Shown here piece by piece: positions 33,292 to 42,469 of a stretch of DNA of 64,000 nt (position 1 is its first letter; each line of letters starts with the position of its first letter). The DNA is from CAIYZT01 sp031385445 (GTDB lineage: Bacteria > Pseudomonadota > Alphaproteobacteria > Rhodobacterales > Rhodobacteraceae). A program made the position numbers and the translations under genes. The stretch covers positions 62,001 to 126,000 of the forward strand of contig JANNBM010000056.1 in assembly GCA_031385445.1 (NCBI GenBank), given 5' to 3'. The notes beneath the pieces were generated by a model that saw nothing but the letters and a program-made list of their open reading frames with translations, ran no database searches and was not told the DNA's origin.

Positions 33292-33350
33292 GGCGGCTCT
33301 CCAATTAGCAGGGATTGAGGCAACGAACCTAAGGATGCCCAGGGCAATCG

Positions 33351-36300
33351 TCAAGGGATGGTAGAGCGGGCAAAGGCATCCCTCACGATATCGGGATCAA
33401 GTGGCATCAGATGGGCGGTCCTGGTCCACAAAATCGCCGGGCGCAGGCGGCGGTTTGGGTAAATCTGCGCCAGAAGATGGGCATAGGCCCCCATCTGGCG
33501 CAGCAGGCCCTCGGGCACCTGCGCCTGGGTCTGCGGCACCAAGCGGTTGGATTTGAAGTCAACAAAGGTGATGGCATCATCGGTGATGCTCAGCAAATCA
33601 ATGCTGCCCATCATCCGCCGCCCGAAGGCATCGCCCGTCAGCGCCACTTCGACCAAAGTGCCCCCCACGAACAGCGGGGCATGGGCGGCGATGACGGCAG
33701 CGGCCTCGTTCAGCGCGGTCAGGCGCAGCGCGTCGTCGCCGACCTGCATCTGCGCGATGGCAGGCCAATCGGCGGGCGCGGCCTGCGGCAGAAGTTCCAA
33801 AAGGCGGTGGATGGCAGTGCCAAGGCTGCGGGCGGCATCGCTGGATTCGTCGTCTTCGTCCACATCGCCGGGCAGCACCTTGGCCCCGCCAAGTTTGGAC
33901 GGCGACAGAGTGGCCGCAGGATGATCCGGCGCGCGGTGGGGGGCCGTGACCCAGTCCGGCAAAACCTCATGCGGGGCGGCGGCGGGCAAAACCGGCGCGC
34001 CCGTGGGGGCGGGAAAGCTGCCAAAGGCGTAAACGCGGCCCCCCGGACCAGACTGGACCGGGTTCAGCCGCGACAGCCCCCGTTCGACCAGCCGATACCA
34101 GCACAGATCGACCAGCGCTTTTGGCACCGCGTTTGCCTCCAGCTTCGTTTCCCCGGCCGCCGCGATGATCAGCATCGAACGGGCCCGGGTCAGCGCGACG
34201 TAAAGCAGGCGCAGGTTTTCATCCCGTTGCTGCTGTTTGCGGGCCGATCTTCGCGCCTCCATCACAGGCGGGCGCTGACCTGCGGGCATGGACCACATCG
34301 GCAGCACGCCGTCTTCTTTCATCACCGTATCGCGGTCATTGGCGGGCCGGTCCGCGCAGTCGGGCAGGATCACGATTTCGGATTCCAGCCCCTTGGCGCC
34401 ATGCACCGTCATGATACGGATCCGCGTGCCGCCTGCATCGGTCTGGCGTTTGATCTCCATCTCGTCATCCTGCAACCAGATCAAAAACCCGGTCAGGCTG
34501 GGAACATCCGCGCTTTCATAGTCGAGCGCCTGCTGCACAAAGGCATCAATGCCCTCTTCCGCTTCGTCGCCCAGCCGGGTCAGCAGACGTTTGCGGCCGT
34601 CATGGGTTATCAAGATGCGTTCCAGCAGATCGTAGGGGCGCAAAAAGTCGGCCTGATTGCGCAGGTCGGTGATCAAGGCAAAAGCCTGCGGAAACTGGCC
34701 CTTTTGGTCGCGCAGGGCCTGCCACAGGTATTTGGGCCGATTGTGGGCCAGCGTGTAAAATTCGGCCTCGCTTAGCCCGATCAACGGCGACCGCAGCGCC
34801 TCGGCAAGGGACAGATCATCTTCGGGGGTGGCCAAAAAGGCGAGCAGCGAGGACAGATCCTTGACCGCCATTTCAGCGGCAAGTTTCAAACGGTCCGCCC
34901 CGGCGATGGGCAGATCAAGCCGCTTGCAGGCGCGGATCAGTTCGGAAAACAGGGCAGAGCGGCCCTGCACCAGGATCAGAAAATCGCCGGGATGCACCGG
35001 GCGCGGGCCATCCCGCGCCACGATCTGCGCGCCGGCGTCCAGCATCTGCCGGATTCGTTCCGCCACCTTTTGCGCCAGCTGCGCCGCATGATGTTCGGGC
35101 GTGATCAGATCGACCGGATGTTCCCAATCCTTGTCCAGCGGCACGGTTTCGGGCGCGATATCGGGCCAAAGCTCTACCCGGCCCGGAAGGGTATCGCGGT
35201 AAGCGGCATGAAACACCGTGTCGCCCATGGCCGGGGCGAAATCGTTTTCCTGAAAGATCGCATCGACCAGATGCAGGATCGCCGGGGACGAGCGAAACGA
35301 ATAATCCAGCGAGGTGGTGTTGAAAGGCTTGTCAACGCCCAGAAACCGGGAAGCGAACTGATCCCGCTTGTGATCGAAAATCGTGACATTCGCGCCCTGA
35401 AAGGAATAGATCGACTGCTTCTTGTCCCCCACGACGAACAGAGTCCGCTCGCCCTGGTGCGAAGAATCGCCCGAGGTGAATTCGGCCGCCAGCGCCTCGA
35501 TCACGCGCCATTGGGCGGGGCTGGTGTCCTGAGCTTCGTCCACCAGAATATGCTCGATGCCGCCATCGAGCCGGTAAAGCACCCAAGCGGCCACGCCCGG
35601 ATTGGACAAGAGCCGGGTGGTGAAGGCAATCAGATCGTCGAAATCAAGCCAGCCGCGCGCGGTTTTGCGGGCGGAGTACAACGGCAGAAACGCCGCCGCG
35701 AACCGGTACAGCGTGGCGGTCTTTTGCGCGGCGGCAAGGACGACGCGGCGCGCGCGGGCCGCCTCCACCCGCAGCATCAGAGCGTTCAGGCGCGGCGTTT
35801 GATTGCTGAACCGTTGGTTGCGCAGGTTTTTGGTGGGAATGTCGTCGATCTTGGCCGAAAACGGCGCGGCGGCCTTTTCCCCGGTCAGAAAAAGACCCTC
35901 CATCGCGGAAAGCGCAGCAAGCGAAGCGCCAAGCTGCGCGATCTTTTGCACGCGCGGGGCGTGTTTTTTGTCGGTGATCGTGCCCTCGGGCAAAATCTCG
36001 GCGAGGGCGGTCAGAAGGTCCGGCTCTTCCCCCAAAAACACCCCCGCAAGCACGTTTTCGATCGTGTCCGCCGCCGTCAGCTCAAACAAATCGCGGGCGG
36101 ATTCGGTGGACAGACCCTTATGCGAACCGATGGCGGAAATCTCGGCCAGAAGCTTGTCGAAATCGGCGCCGGAATGGATCATGCCCAGATCGCTGACCGC
36201 CTGCGGGGCAAGTCCGCCCGCCATTTCCTGCACAATTTCCGCGCGCAGCAGCCGGGCAGAGCGGTCGTCCACCTCTTTGAACTGCGGCGACACGCCCGCC

Positions 36301-36710
36301 TCCAGCGGAAAGCGGCGCAAAAGGCTGGCGCAGAAGGAATGGATGGTCTGAATGCGCAAACCGCCGGGGGTTTCAATGGCGCGGGCGAAAAGGCGGCGCG
36401 CGTCCGACAGGGTTTGGGCGGAATGGGGGCCGGTCAGGCCAAGATCAGTCAGCGATTGGTGCAGTTTGGCGTCGGGCAGCATCGCCCAGGCGCCAAGCCG
36501 CTGAAACAGGCGGTTCTGCATCTCGGACGCGGCGGCTTTGGTATAGGTCAGGCACAGAATATGCGCCGGACTGACCCCGCGCAGCAAAAGCCGCGCCACA
36601 CGGTCGGTCAGAACCGAGGTCTTGCCCGACCCCGCATTTGCCGAAAGCCATGTCGAAAAGCCGGGATTGGCGGCCATGACCTGCCGTTTGGTCGCCTCAT
36701 GCTGGATCAT
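33351..36710 (-). CDS. addA: Double-strand break repair helicase-nuclease AddA
   Basis: AddA is the UvrD-like helicase and nuclease subunit of AddAB, the alphaproteobacterial counterpart of RecBCD. The 1119-residue protein has Walker A NAGSGKT (25-31), helicase motifs including HILVDEAQDTSPAQW and VGDKKQSIYSFQGA, and a C-terminal PD-(D/E)XK nuclease with SIDLLSITDDAITFVDFKSNR (quoted region only in part). The start at MIQHEATKRQ overlaps the addB end by 14 nt, so both are co-translated. Confidence 0.96.
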   Translation of the reverse strand: MIQHEATKRQVMAANPGFSTWLSANAGSGKTSVLTDRVARLLLRGVSPAHILCLTYTKAAASEMQNRLFQRLGAWAMLPDAKLHQSLTDLGLTGPHSAQTLSDARRLFARAIETPGGLRIQTIHSFCASLLRRFPLEAGVSPQFKEVDDRSARLLRAEIVQEMAGGLAPQAVSDLGMIHSGADFDKLLAEISAIGSHKGLSTESARDLFELTAADTIENVLAGVFLGEEPDLLTALAEILPEGTITDKKHAPRVQKIAQLGASLAALSAMEGLFLTGEKAAAPFSAKIDDIPTKNLRNQRFSNQTPRLNALMLRVEAARARRVVLAAAQKTATLYRFAAAFLPLYSARKTARGWLDFDDLIAFTTRLLSNPGVAAWVLYRLDGGIEHILVDEAQDTSPAQWRVIEALAAEFTSGDSSHQGERTLFVVGDKKQSIYSFQGANVTIFDHKRDQFASRFLGVDKPFNTTSLDYSFRSSPAILHLVDAIFQENDFAPAMGDTVFHAAYRDTLPGRVELWPDIAPETVPLDKDWEHPVDLITPEHHAAQLAQKVAERIRQMLDAGAQIVARDGPRPVHPGDFLILVQGRSALFSELIRACKRLDLPIAGADRLKLAAEMAVKDLSSLLAFLATPEDDLSLAEALRSPLIGLSEAEFYTLAHNRPKYLWQALRDQKGQFPQAFALITDLRNQADFLRPYDLLERILITHDGRKRLLTRLGDEAEEGIDAFVQQALDYESADVPSLTGFLIWLQDDEMEIKRQTDAGGTRIRIMTVHGAKGLESEIVILPDCADRPANDRDTVMKEDGVLPMWSMPAGQRPPVMEARRSARKQQQRDENLRLLYVALTRARSMLIIAAAGETKLEANAVPKALVDLCWYRLVERGLSRLNPVQSGPGGRVYAFGSFPAPTGAPVLPAAAPHEVLPDWVTAPHRAPDHPAATLSPSKLGGAKVLPGDVDEDDESSDAARSLGTAIHRLLELLPQAAPADWPAIAQMQVGDDALRLTALNEAAAVIAAHAPLFVGGTLVEVALTGDAFGRRMMGSIDLLSITDDAITFVDFKSNRLVPQTQAQVPEGLLRQMGAYAHLLAQIYPNRRLRPAILWTRTAHLMPLDPDIVRDAFARSTIP

Positions 36711-39666
36711 CCGCGCCCCCCACGTTTTCGGGCTTTGCGGTGTCAGACATCTGCCATTCGCCATACCGCGCCAGATGATCGTAATCGCGGTCTTCGTCCC
36801 CACGTTGGATGGCGCGGCGCGAGATGTAACCGACGGACCGTTTGGCGTATTGCCCGATCAAAGTGTGGAACTTGGCATAAACCTCGCTCAGGACCTGCGG
36901 GGTGATCTCGGTCACAAGCGGGACGTCGGGGGATTTGAGGCCGACATACTTCGTGCGCGTCACTTCGGCCGCGCCCAGCGCATCAAACGCACCGTTTTCG
37001 ACCATAAGGGCGGTCAGCAAAAGCTGCTTTTCAAACGCATCCTGCGCCTTTTTGGTTGGCGGGGTGCCAGTTTTATAGTCGATCAGCTCAACCCTGCCGT
37101 CGGGCAGAACATCGGCCCGGTCAAGGCGACCATACAGCGTGAAAGCGGGGTCCGTGAACCTCATCTCGCCGGACACTTCCAGCGCTTCGGGCGCGCCCTC
37201 GCGCTCGGCCTCGGTTGCGATGATCTGATCGGCAACGCCGGCCATCCGGGAATGCCACAGCACACGCTCGGTCGGGAAATCGACCGCTTCGTCCAACAGA
37301 GCGCGGGTCAGGTCCAAAAGGCGGATATGGGCGGCATCTGGCGCCTCGCCTTGCGGCGTTTCGCGGATAAACCGCTCCATCACCTTGTGCAGCACAACCC
37401 CCCGGTCGCGCGCATCGGGCGAGGCGTGAAGCGGGTCAAGTTTGTACAGGCGCAGAACCTTGCTGGCATAAATCGCATAGGGATCGCGGATCAGATCGCG
37501 GATGCGGGTGAGGGACAGACGATCGGGGCGCGCGGCAACGGGCGGGCGGGGCGCAGGGCGGGGCGCGCGGAAAAGCGCCGGGTCCGCCCGGTGCGCCGCT
37601 GTCGGAACGGCGGCGCGCGCGGCAAGGCTGCGCCAGACATCGCCGCGCTCGGTCATCTGCGCAATCGCCTCCGGTCCGCCCTGATCGGGCAGGCCCGACA
37701 GCAGGTTCGTCAGCCTGTTAAGCCAGCGCGACGGCACGGTTTCAGCGGCCGCATCGCGCCGGGCGCGGGTCAAAATCACCTCAGGCGCGCCCATTGCTTG
37801 CTGATAGTCATGTGCGGACAGGCCGATCTGGCGTTCCGGCAGCAAAAGCCCGGCCTCTTGCCGCATCTTTCGGTTCATCCAGGGGTCCGGTGGCGCGGCG
37901 CGCGGCCAGATGCCTTCGTTCAGCCCGGCAAGGATCACGCGGGCCGCGCCGGTTTCGCGCGCCTCGCGGGGGCCAAGGATGGTGATGAAGGGATGAACCG
38001 CCTGCGTCTCGCGGCTGTCTTTGCCAATCTGATGGATCAGGGTTTCAAACAGCCGCGTATAATCGGCGGGGGAAACCGGCGCACCCTTTTCCGCCTCTTC
38101 CGTCAGATCGGAAAACAAGGCGCGGGCGTTGATGCCGGGCTCTTTAAGCCACAACTCGCCCGTGCCCCCCGTGGCCGTACCCCGCGCAAAACGTTCGGCC
38201 AGCGCCAGATGATGCGCCTGCACCTGATCGAGGGGCATCAAGGGCGGCAGGGCGAGAGCGTTCAGACACGCCCCCAACGCCTGCGCCCATGGCGCCGCAA
38301 ACGGGTCTTTTTGGGCGGCGGCCCAATCGGTCAGGCTTTCAGCGGTCGGAAAAGCCGGGCCGTCGCGGCGCAGCGAAAGTTCCAGCTCGCGCGTCAGGCG
38401 CAGGTGATCGCCGCGCGCCTCGGCGCTGTGGCACAGCGGATGTTTCAGCAGGACTAAAAGCGCATCGGAGGTCAGCCTTTGCGCCATCATCGCGGCGATG
38501 TGGCGCAAGAACCGGCCCGGTGCGGACAGGGCCAGCGGCTTGCCTGCGGCGTCGTCCGGCACAATGCCCCAAAGGGTCAGCGCGGCCATCACGCGGCGAC
38601 CAAGCGCGCGGTCAGGCGTGATCAGCGCGGTTGGAATGCCCCGCTCGGCACTGTCGCGCAGGATAAGCGCGATGGTCTGCGCCTCCTCCTGCGGGGTTTC
38701 AACCTGCGCAAGCGCGACACCCCTCAGCGCGCGCGCAAGGTCGCGAAGCCGCTGCCCTTCAACCAGCCATTGGTCGGTCACGGGCGCCGGGCGCAGCGAC
38801 AAGGAGACAACCGCGTTTCGGGCCAGATCCGGCGCCTCGGCGCTGTGCCATTGGCGCACATCGGCAGGCCGCAGGTTCAACGCTTCGATCAGGCGGCGGA
38901 TGCGAAACTGCGGGTGATCTTCGGCGGTCAACGCGTCTTTCATCGCGTCCCACACCGGGGCGGGCATGGCCGCGTCAAATCCGGGCAAAACCAAAGCGCC
39001 CTGCGGCAGACGCGCCACGGCCAGCATCAGGCGCAGGGTCGGGCCGCGCGAGCCGGTGGAGCCTGCAACGATCACCGGACCGGGCGGCGGCATAAAGGCC
39101 CAGCGCGTCGCCAGACGGTCCGCCGCGATGCGTTGGCGCGCGGCGGCATCAGCGGCACCGTCCGCTGCAAAAAACGGCGCGATGATTGACAAAAAGGTTT
39201 GCGTGCGCTGCCAGTATTCGGCGAACTGATCCATCGGCAGGGCGGCGATTGTCACCGGGCTAACCCCTTCGGCCTGCATCTCGTCCATCAAATCGGACAG
39301 GGACGCCGCCAGATCAAACGCGGCCGAACGCGGCGCGAGGCTGTCATCACGGTCCAAAAGCCCCTGCACCACCTGGCCCAGCGTCAGAAGGCGGCGCAGG
39401 CGCGGCTCCGCCGGGGGCAAATCGGCAAGGATCGGGTCCTTGTCCAGCTCTGTCACCAGCTTCAAGCGCGGCAAAAACCGCGCGCCTGAGGCGGTCAGCG
39501 CTTCGGTGACACGGCGGCGCATCCGTTCGGAATTCAGGTAAACGGTTGTTTCAGCAAGCGTTTCGGGCGGATACGCCGCATACCGTGCCAAAAGGCCCAG
39601 CGCGAAGTGTTGCGCGAAATCAAGGCCGGGGGGCAGATGAAACAAACCAAACCGCGCGTCCGTCAC
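36697..39666 (-). CDS. addB: Double-strand break repair protein AddB
   Basis: AddB is the partner subunit. The 989-residue protein has an inactivated helicase-like N-terminal half and a C-terminal nuclease domain with YGRLDRADVLPDGRVELIDYKTG, where the Asp/Lys of the PD-(D/E)XK core are clear. No cluster of C-terminal cysteines is visible, so the iron-sulfur staple of Bacillus AddB is absent here. The start is GTG at 39664-39666 (VTDARFGLFHLP): it overlaps the murU stop (GTGA) and has AAAGG upstream. Confidence 0.94.
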   Translation of the reverse strand: MTDARFGLFHLPPGLDFAQHFALGLLARYAAYPPETLAETTVYLNSERMRRRVTEALTASGARFLPRLKLVTELDKDPILADLPPAEPRLRRLLTLGQVVQGLLDRDDSLAPRSAAFDLAASLSDLMDEMQAEGVSPVTIAALPMDQFAEYWQRTQTFLSIIAPFFAADGAADAAARQRIAADRLATRWAFMPPPGPVIVAGSTGSRGPTLRLMLAVARLPQGALVLPGFDAAMPAPVWDAMKDALTAEDHPQFRIRRLIEALNLRPADVRQWHSAEAPDLARNAVVSLSLRPAPVTDQWLVEGQRLRDLARALRGVALAQVETPQEEAQTIALILRDSAERGIPTALITPDRALGRRVMAALTLWGIVPDDAAGKPLALSAPGRFLRHIAAMMAQRLTSDALLVLLKHPLCHSAEARGDHLRLTRELELSLRRDGPAFPTAESLTDWAAAQKDPFAAPWAQALGACLNALALPPLMPLDQVQAHHLALAERFARGTATGGTGELWLKEPGINARALFSDLTEEAEKGAPVSPADYTRLFETLIHQIGKDSRETQAVHPFITILGPREARETGAARVILAGLNEGIWPRAAPPDPWMNRKMRQEAGLLLPERQIGLSAHDYQQAMGAPEVILTRARRDAAAETVPSRWLNRLTNLLSGLPDQGGPEAIAQMTERGDVWRSLAARAAVPTAAHRADPALFRAPRPAPRPPVAARPDRLSLTRIRDLIRDPYAIYASKVLRLYKLDPLHASPDARDRGVVLHKVMERFIRETPQGEAPDAAHIRLLDLTRALLDEAVDFPTERVLWHSRMAGVADQIIATEAEREGAPEALEVSGEMRFTDPAFTLYGRLDRADVLPDGRVELIDYKTGTPPTKKAQDAFEKQLLLTALMVENGAFDALGAAEVTRTKYVGLKSPDVPLVTEITPQVLSEVYAKFHTLIGQYAKRSVGYISRRAIQRGDEDRDYDHLARYGEWQMSDTAKPENVGGADDPA

Positions 39667-40352
39667 GGCGAACCTTTCAACAAAGCCTCGGCCAACGCGA
39701 TGCTGTCCGGGCGCCCAACGTCGCACCAGCCGCCCTGATGGCGCAAGCCGAAAAGACGGCTTTCGGCGATCATCTGATCCCAGATCAGGTTTAGCGAAAA
39801 CACTGCATCGGGTATGGCGTGCAAGCTGTCAGTTTTAATGATCTGCGCGCCAAGATAGGCGTCGCCAGCGCGCCCCTTCGCGCGCGTCAGCCGGCCCGCA
39901 GGATCGGTCAGAAAATCACCGGGCAGGTGGAATTGCGGGATCGTACTTGCCGGAAGCGTCAGAAAAAGTCCGTCCATCCGCACGGGATCCCACGCCTGTG
40001 CCAACTGCAAAAGCGGGTTCAGGCCGGTCCAGACCGCATCGGAATTAAGGATCATCACCGCGCCCGAACCAAGCAGCGGCAAAGCGGCCCGCAGACCGCC
40101 ACCGGTTTCCAGAAGCACCGGCTCGTGACTTAGCGCGACGTTTCGGCCCGTCAGATGCGCGCTGATCTGATCGGACAGATAGTGGGTGTTCACCACGATC
40201 GGGCTACACTTTGCCACCTGCGCCAACCGTAGCGCGTGGTCAATCAGCGGACGGCCCGCAACCGGGATCAGCGGTTTGGGAAGGCTGTCCGTCAAGGGGC
40301 GCATCCGGGTGCCCTTGCCAGCGGCCATCAGCATCAGGGGAAAGCGGGTCAT
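39663..40352 (-). CDS. murU: N-acetylmuramate 1-phosphate uridylyltransferase-type nucleotidyltransferase
   Basis: A 229-residue nucleotidyltransferase with the signature LMAAGKGTRMRPLTDSLPKPL (about residues 8-27, given in part) and DHALRLAQ, as in MurU. Together with the adjacent AmgK-like kinase it probably runs the cell-wall recycling route that makes UDP-MurNAc without a fresh synthesis step; this pairing is known from Pseudomonas, and the alphaproteobacterial case is inferred from synteny. It overlaps both addB and the kinase by four nt. Confidence 0.8.
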   Translation of the reverse strand: MTRFPLMLMAAGKGTRMRPLTDSLPKPLIPVAGRPLIDHALRLAQVAKCSPIVVNTHYLSDQISAHLTGRNVALSHEPVLLETGGGLRAALPLLGSGAVMILNSDAVWTGLNPLLQLAQAWDPVRMDGLFLTLPASTIPQFHLPGDFLTDPAGRLTRAKGRAGDAYLGAQIIKTDSLHAIPDAVFSLNLIWDQMIAESRLFGLRHQGGWCDVGRPDSIALAEALLKGSP

Positions 40353-41338
40353 TTCGGCGCCAGTGACTGCAGCGTTTCAGGCGTTGGTGGCGGCAGGATC
40401 AGGCAGACCTGCCGCAGATCGGCAAGCGCGGGATGTGCAAGATTGCGGTGCAGATGGCCCCATACGCGCGGAATCATCGGAAGATAGCGCGCCTTGCCCA
40501 AAACATGCGACTGCCGGGCGAAAATACCCAAAATCCGCAAGGCGCGCTGGGCGCCTAGCACGGCATAGCTTGCGGCAAAGCAGGTGGGATCAAGGGCCAG
40601 CGCCTTGGCATATCGGGCGATCATCTGTGTCTCGGTCTGCGGGGCAACATCGCGGCGCGCGTCTTGCATCAAGGAGACAAGATCGTATCCCGCCTGCCCT
40701 GCCTGCCCAAGTTGAAAGTCCAGCAGCCCGACTTGGCGCAGGCCAATGCGGCTCGGCAAAAGGATCAGGTTTTCGGCGTGAAAATCGCGGTGAATGAACA
40801 GACGCGGCCCGTCGGCGTGGTTGCGCAAAGCCTGGGTCAAGGCCGCGGCGAGGGGCGCCGGGTCGGGGCTGCCGAGGGACGGCGCGGCGTAGTGGCTGAT
40901 GGCGAGACAGGCCGCTTCGGCCCAATCCGCAGCGGTCAGGTTTGGCACGCCAAGAGGCAAAGGCGCGCGGGCGAGGTGGATCAGCGCGTCGGTCGCAAGG
41001 GCGCAAAGGCCGCCCTCCCGGTCCGGATCATCCGTGAACAGCCGAGCGAAAACAGCGTCGCCGAAGTCTTCGAGCAGAAGAAACCCCGCCCCCAGATCTT
41101 CGGCCAGAATCTGCGGCGCGGACAGGCCGTTTTCGGCCAAATAGCGCGCGATGCGAATGAAATCCGCGGGATCGTCGCCTTGGCCGGGCGGGGCGTTCAT
41201 CAAGATGGCCGTGCGCGCGCCAAGGGTCAGCCGGTCATAGCTGCGGGCAGAGGCATCTATCGGCAAGGCCGCCCGCTGCGCCTCGCCCCATCCGGCGCTT
41301 TGAACAAAAAGCCGAGACAGCGCGGCGCGGTCAGTCAT
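40349..41338 (-). CDS. amgK: Anomeric N-acetylmuramate/GlcNAc kinase (AmgK-like) phosphotransferase
   Basis: A 329-residue aminoglycoside-phosphotransferase-fold kinase. The catalytic loop is IHRDFHAENL (Asp185) and the metal-binding LLDFQLGQAG follows. With the neighbouring MurU-like enzyme it fits the AmgK-MurU peptidoglycan-recycling pair, phosphorylating the sugar at C1. The start ATG at 41338 lies eight nt inside the tsaE end. A general phosphotransferase role cannot be excluded. Confidence 0.8.
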   Translation of the reverse strand: MTDRAALSRLFVQSAGWGEAQRAALPIDASARSYDRLTLGARTAILMNAPPGQGDDPADFIRIARYLAENGLSAPQILAEDLGAGFLLLEDFGDAVFARLFTDDPDREGGLCALATDALIHLARAPLPLGVPNLTAADWAEAACLAISHYAAPSLGSPDPAPLAAALTQALRNHADGPRLFIHRDFHAENLILLPSRIGLRQVGLLDFQLGQAGQAGYDLVSLMQDARRDVAPQTETQMIARYAKALALDPTCFAASYAVLGAQRALRILGIFARQSHVLGKARYLPMIPRVWGHLHRNLAHPALADLRQVCLILPPPTPETLQSLAPK

Positions 41339-41804
41339 CTTCAAGCCCCGCCAGCAAGGCCGCTGCAAGCTTTGGGTCCAGCCCATCAATGGCAACCGAT
41401 CGGCCCTCGCCCTCATCCCGAAAGGCCAGACGGATGGCATTTTGCGGCACCAGATCGCCCAGACGGTCCGGCCACTCGATCACGCAAATCGCAGTTCCAA
41501 TCGCCTCGTCCAGCCCAAGTTCGGCGGCCTCATCAGGATGGGACAGGCGGTAAAGATCGGCGTGCCAAACCTCCTCCGTTTCGGAATGGTAGGTTTGAAC
41601 GAGGGTAAAGGTCGGCGAGGGGATATCGCCCGGATAACCCAAACGGCGGCGGATGAAGGCGCGGGCGAAGTGGGATTTTCCGGCGCCAATCGGCCCCGAC
41701 AACAGCAAAGTGCAGCCACCCGGAACGTGATCGGCGAACTGGCGCGCGATGGCGTCCGTTGCGGCGGGATCTGGCAGGTAAATGGTGAGGGGCGCGGCAT
41801 TCAT
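41331..41804 (-). CDS. tsaE: tRNA t6A biosynthesis ATPase TsaE
   Basis: TsaE works with TsaB and TsaD in making the threonylcarbamoyl modification of tRNA adenosine 37. The 157-residue protein has Walker A SGPIGAGKSHF (about 36-46), the conserved SPTFTLVQTY and HADLYRL motifs and the late CVIEWPDRL motif. The start at MNAAPLTIYLPD is chosen over an upstream frame. It leads the tsaE-amgK-murU-addB-addA run. Confidence 0.95.
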   Translation of the reverse strand: MNAAPLTIYLPDPAATDAIARQFADHVPGGCTLLLSGPIGAGKSHFARAFIRRRLGYPGDIPSPTFTLVQTYHSETEEVWHADLYRLSHPDEAAELGLDEAIGTAICVIEWPDRLGDLVPQNAIRLAFRDEGEGRSVAIDGLDPKLAAALLAGLEDD

Positions 41805-41914
41805 AGCGGCAATTTGCATGGGCCGCGTCGCCATCGCAAGCAGATGCGCCATTAGCGGCAAAAAGAGCGGCGGCGTGACCGGGGATGTGGACCCTGTCAA
41901 ACCGCCGCACTTCG

Positions 41915-42229
41915 TCAGATCGACAAATCTTCCGGGGATTTTCCGGCATTCAGCGCCGCAACAAACCACCGCGGTTTGCGGCCACGGCCCGACCATGTGT
42001 CGGATTTATTCGCCGGATTGACATATTTAGCAACCGCTGGCGCGCGTTTGCGCGGCGCCGACAGTCCAGCCAATTCGGACAAAGTAAATCCCTTTGACCG
42101 CGCCAACTCTTCGATCTCTGCCAGTGCTGCGCGGCGATGACGATCATGAAAGTTCGCAATTGCCTTCGCGACGCGGCCGCTCAGTTCTTTCAGCTCTTTG
42201 AGCGAAAGATCATCAAGATTCATAGACAT
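41915..42229 (-). CDS. H-NS family nucleoid protein (HvrA-like)
   Basis: A 104-residue protein with an N-terminal coiled-coil dimerisation helix (LSLKELKELSGRVAKAI) and the C-terminal H-NS DNA-binding motif KYVNPANKSDTWSGRGRKPRWF (about 67-88, given by its core). The family includes HvrA and related Rhodobacter regulators that silence AT-rich DNA and control photosynthesis or nitrogen genes. AGGAA precedes the ATG. A promoter and a small palindrome lie directly upstream. The start at 42229 or the Met two codons later are both possible. Confidence 0.93.
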   Translation of the reverse strand: MSMNLDDLSLKELKELSGRVAKAIANFHDRHRRAALAEIEELARSKGFTLSELAGLSAPRKRAPAVAKYVNPANKSDTWSGRGRKPRWFVAALNAGKSPEDLSI

Positions 42230-42253
42230 GGTAGGGTTCCTTGGCTTTTCAAA

Positions 42254-42265
42254 TAAGATATCTTA
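42254..42265. promoter_or_regulatory. 12-bp palindrome overlapping the H-NS-like gene promoter
   Basis: TAAGATATCTTA is a perfect palindrome that contains the -10 box of the H-NS-like gene. Its AT-rich symmetry and position would suit autoregulation; this is an inference. Confidence 0.35.
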
Positions 42266-42288
42266 CGCCCGCGCATTCGCTTTCGCAA
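42260..42288 (-). promoter_or_regulatory. Sigma-70 type promoter of the H-NS-like gene
   Basis: On the minus strand TTGCGA (42283-42288) and TAAGAT (42260-42265) are 17 nt apart, with the -10 box about 30 nt from the start codon. The -10 is embedded in a 12-bp palindrome, hinting at an overlapping operator. Confidence 0.5.
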
Positions 42289-42417
42289 GCAGCCGGCATT
42301 TTAAGCGGCGCTTTCAATCAATGACACTAGCAAAGGTTCGCAGGCTTGTGGGTTTTCAGCCAAGAATATATTTGAAGTTCGTTCAAAAACAAGGATTTAG
42401 CGAACGCGCTTACCTTG

Positions 42418-42453
42418 AAAAAAAGCCACGGCGGCGAACGGCCCGCCCGTTCG
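42418..42453 (-). terminator. Candidate terminator after the SCO gene
   Basis: CGAACGG (42435-42441) pairs with CCGTTCG (42447-42453). On the minus strand, 17 nt past the SCO stop, the stem is followed by ten mixed nt and then seven T residues (42418-42424). The gap between stem and T-run weakens the call. Confidence 0.4.
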
Positions 42454-42469
42454 GATTTGGGATCACACC

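Noticed and set aside
36622..38457. 611-codon open frame on the plus strand
   Set aside because: Antisense to addA/addB, which have clear family motifs; low-complexity Arg-rich translation.
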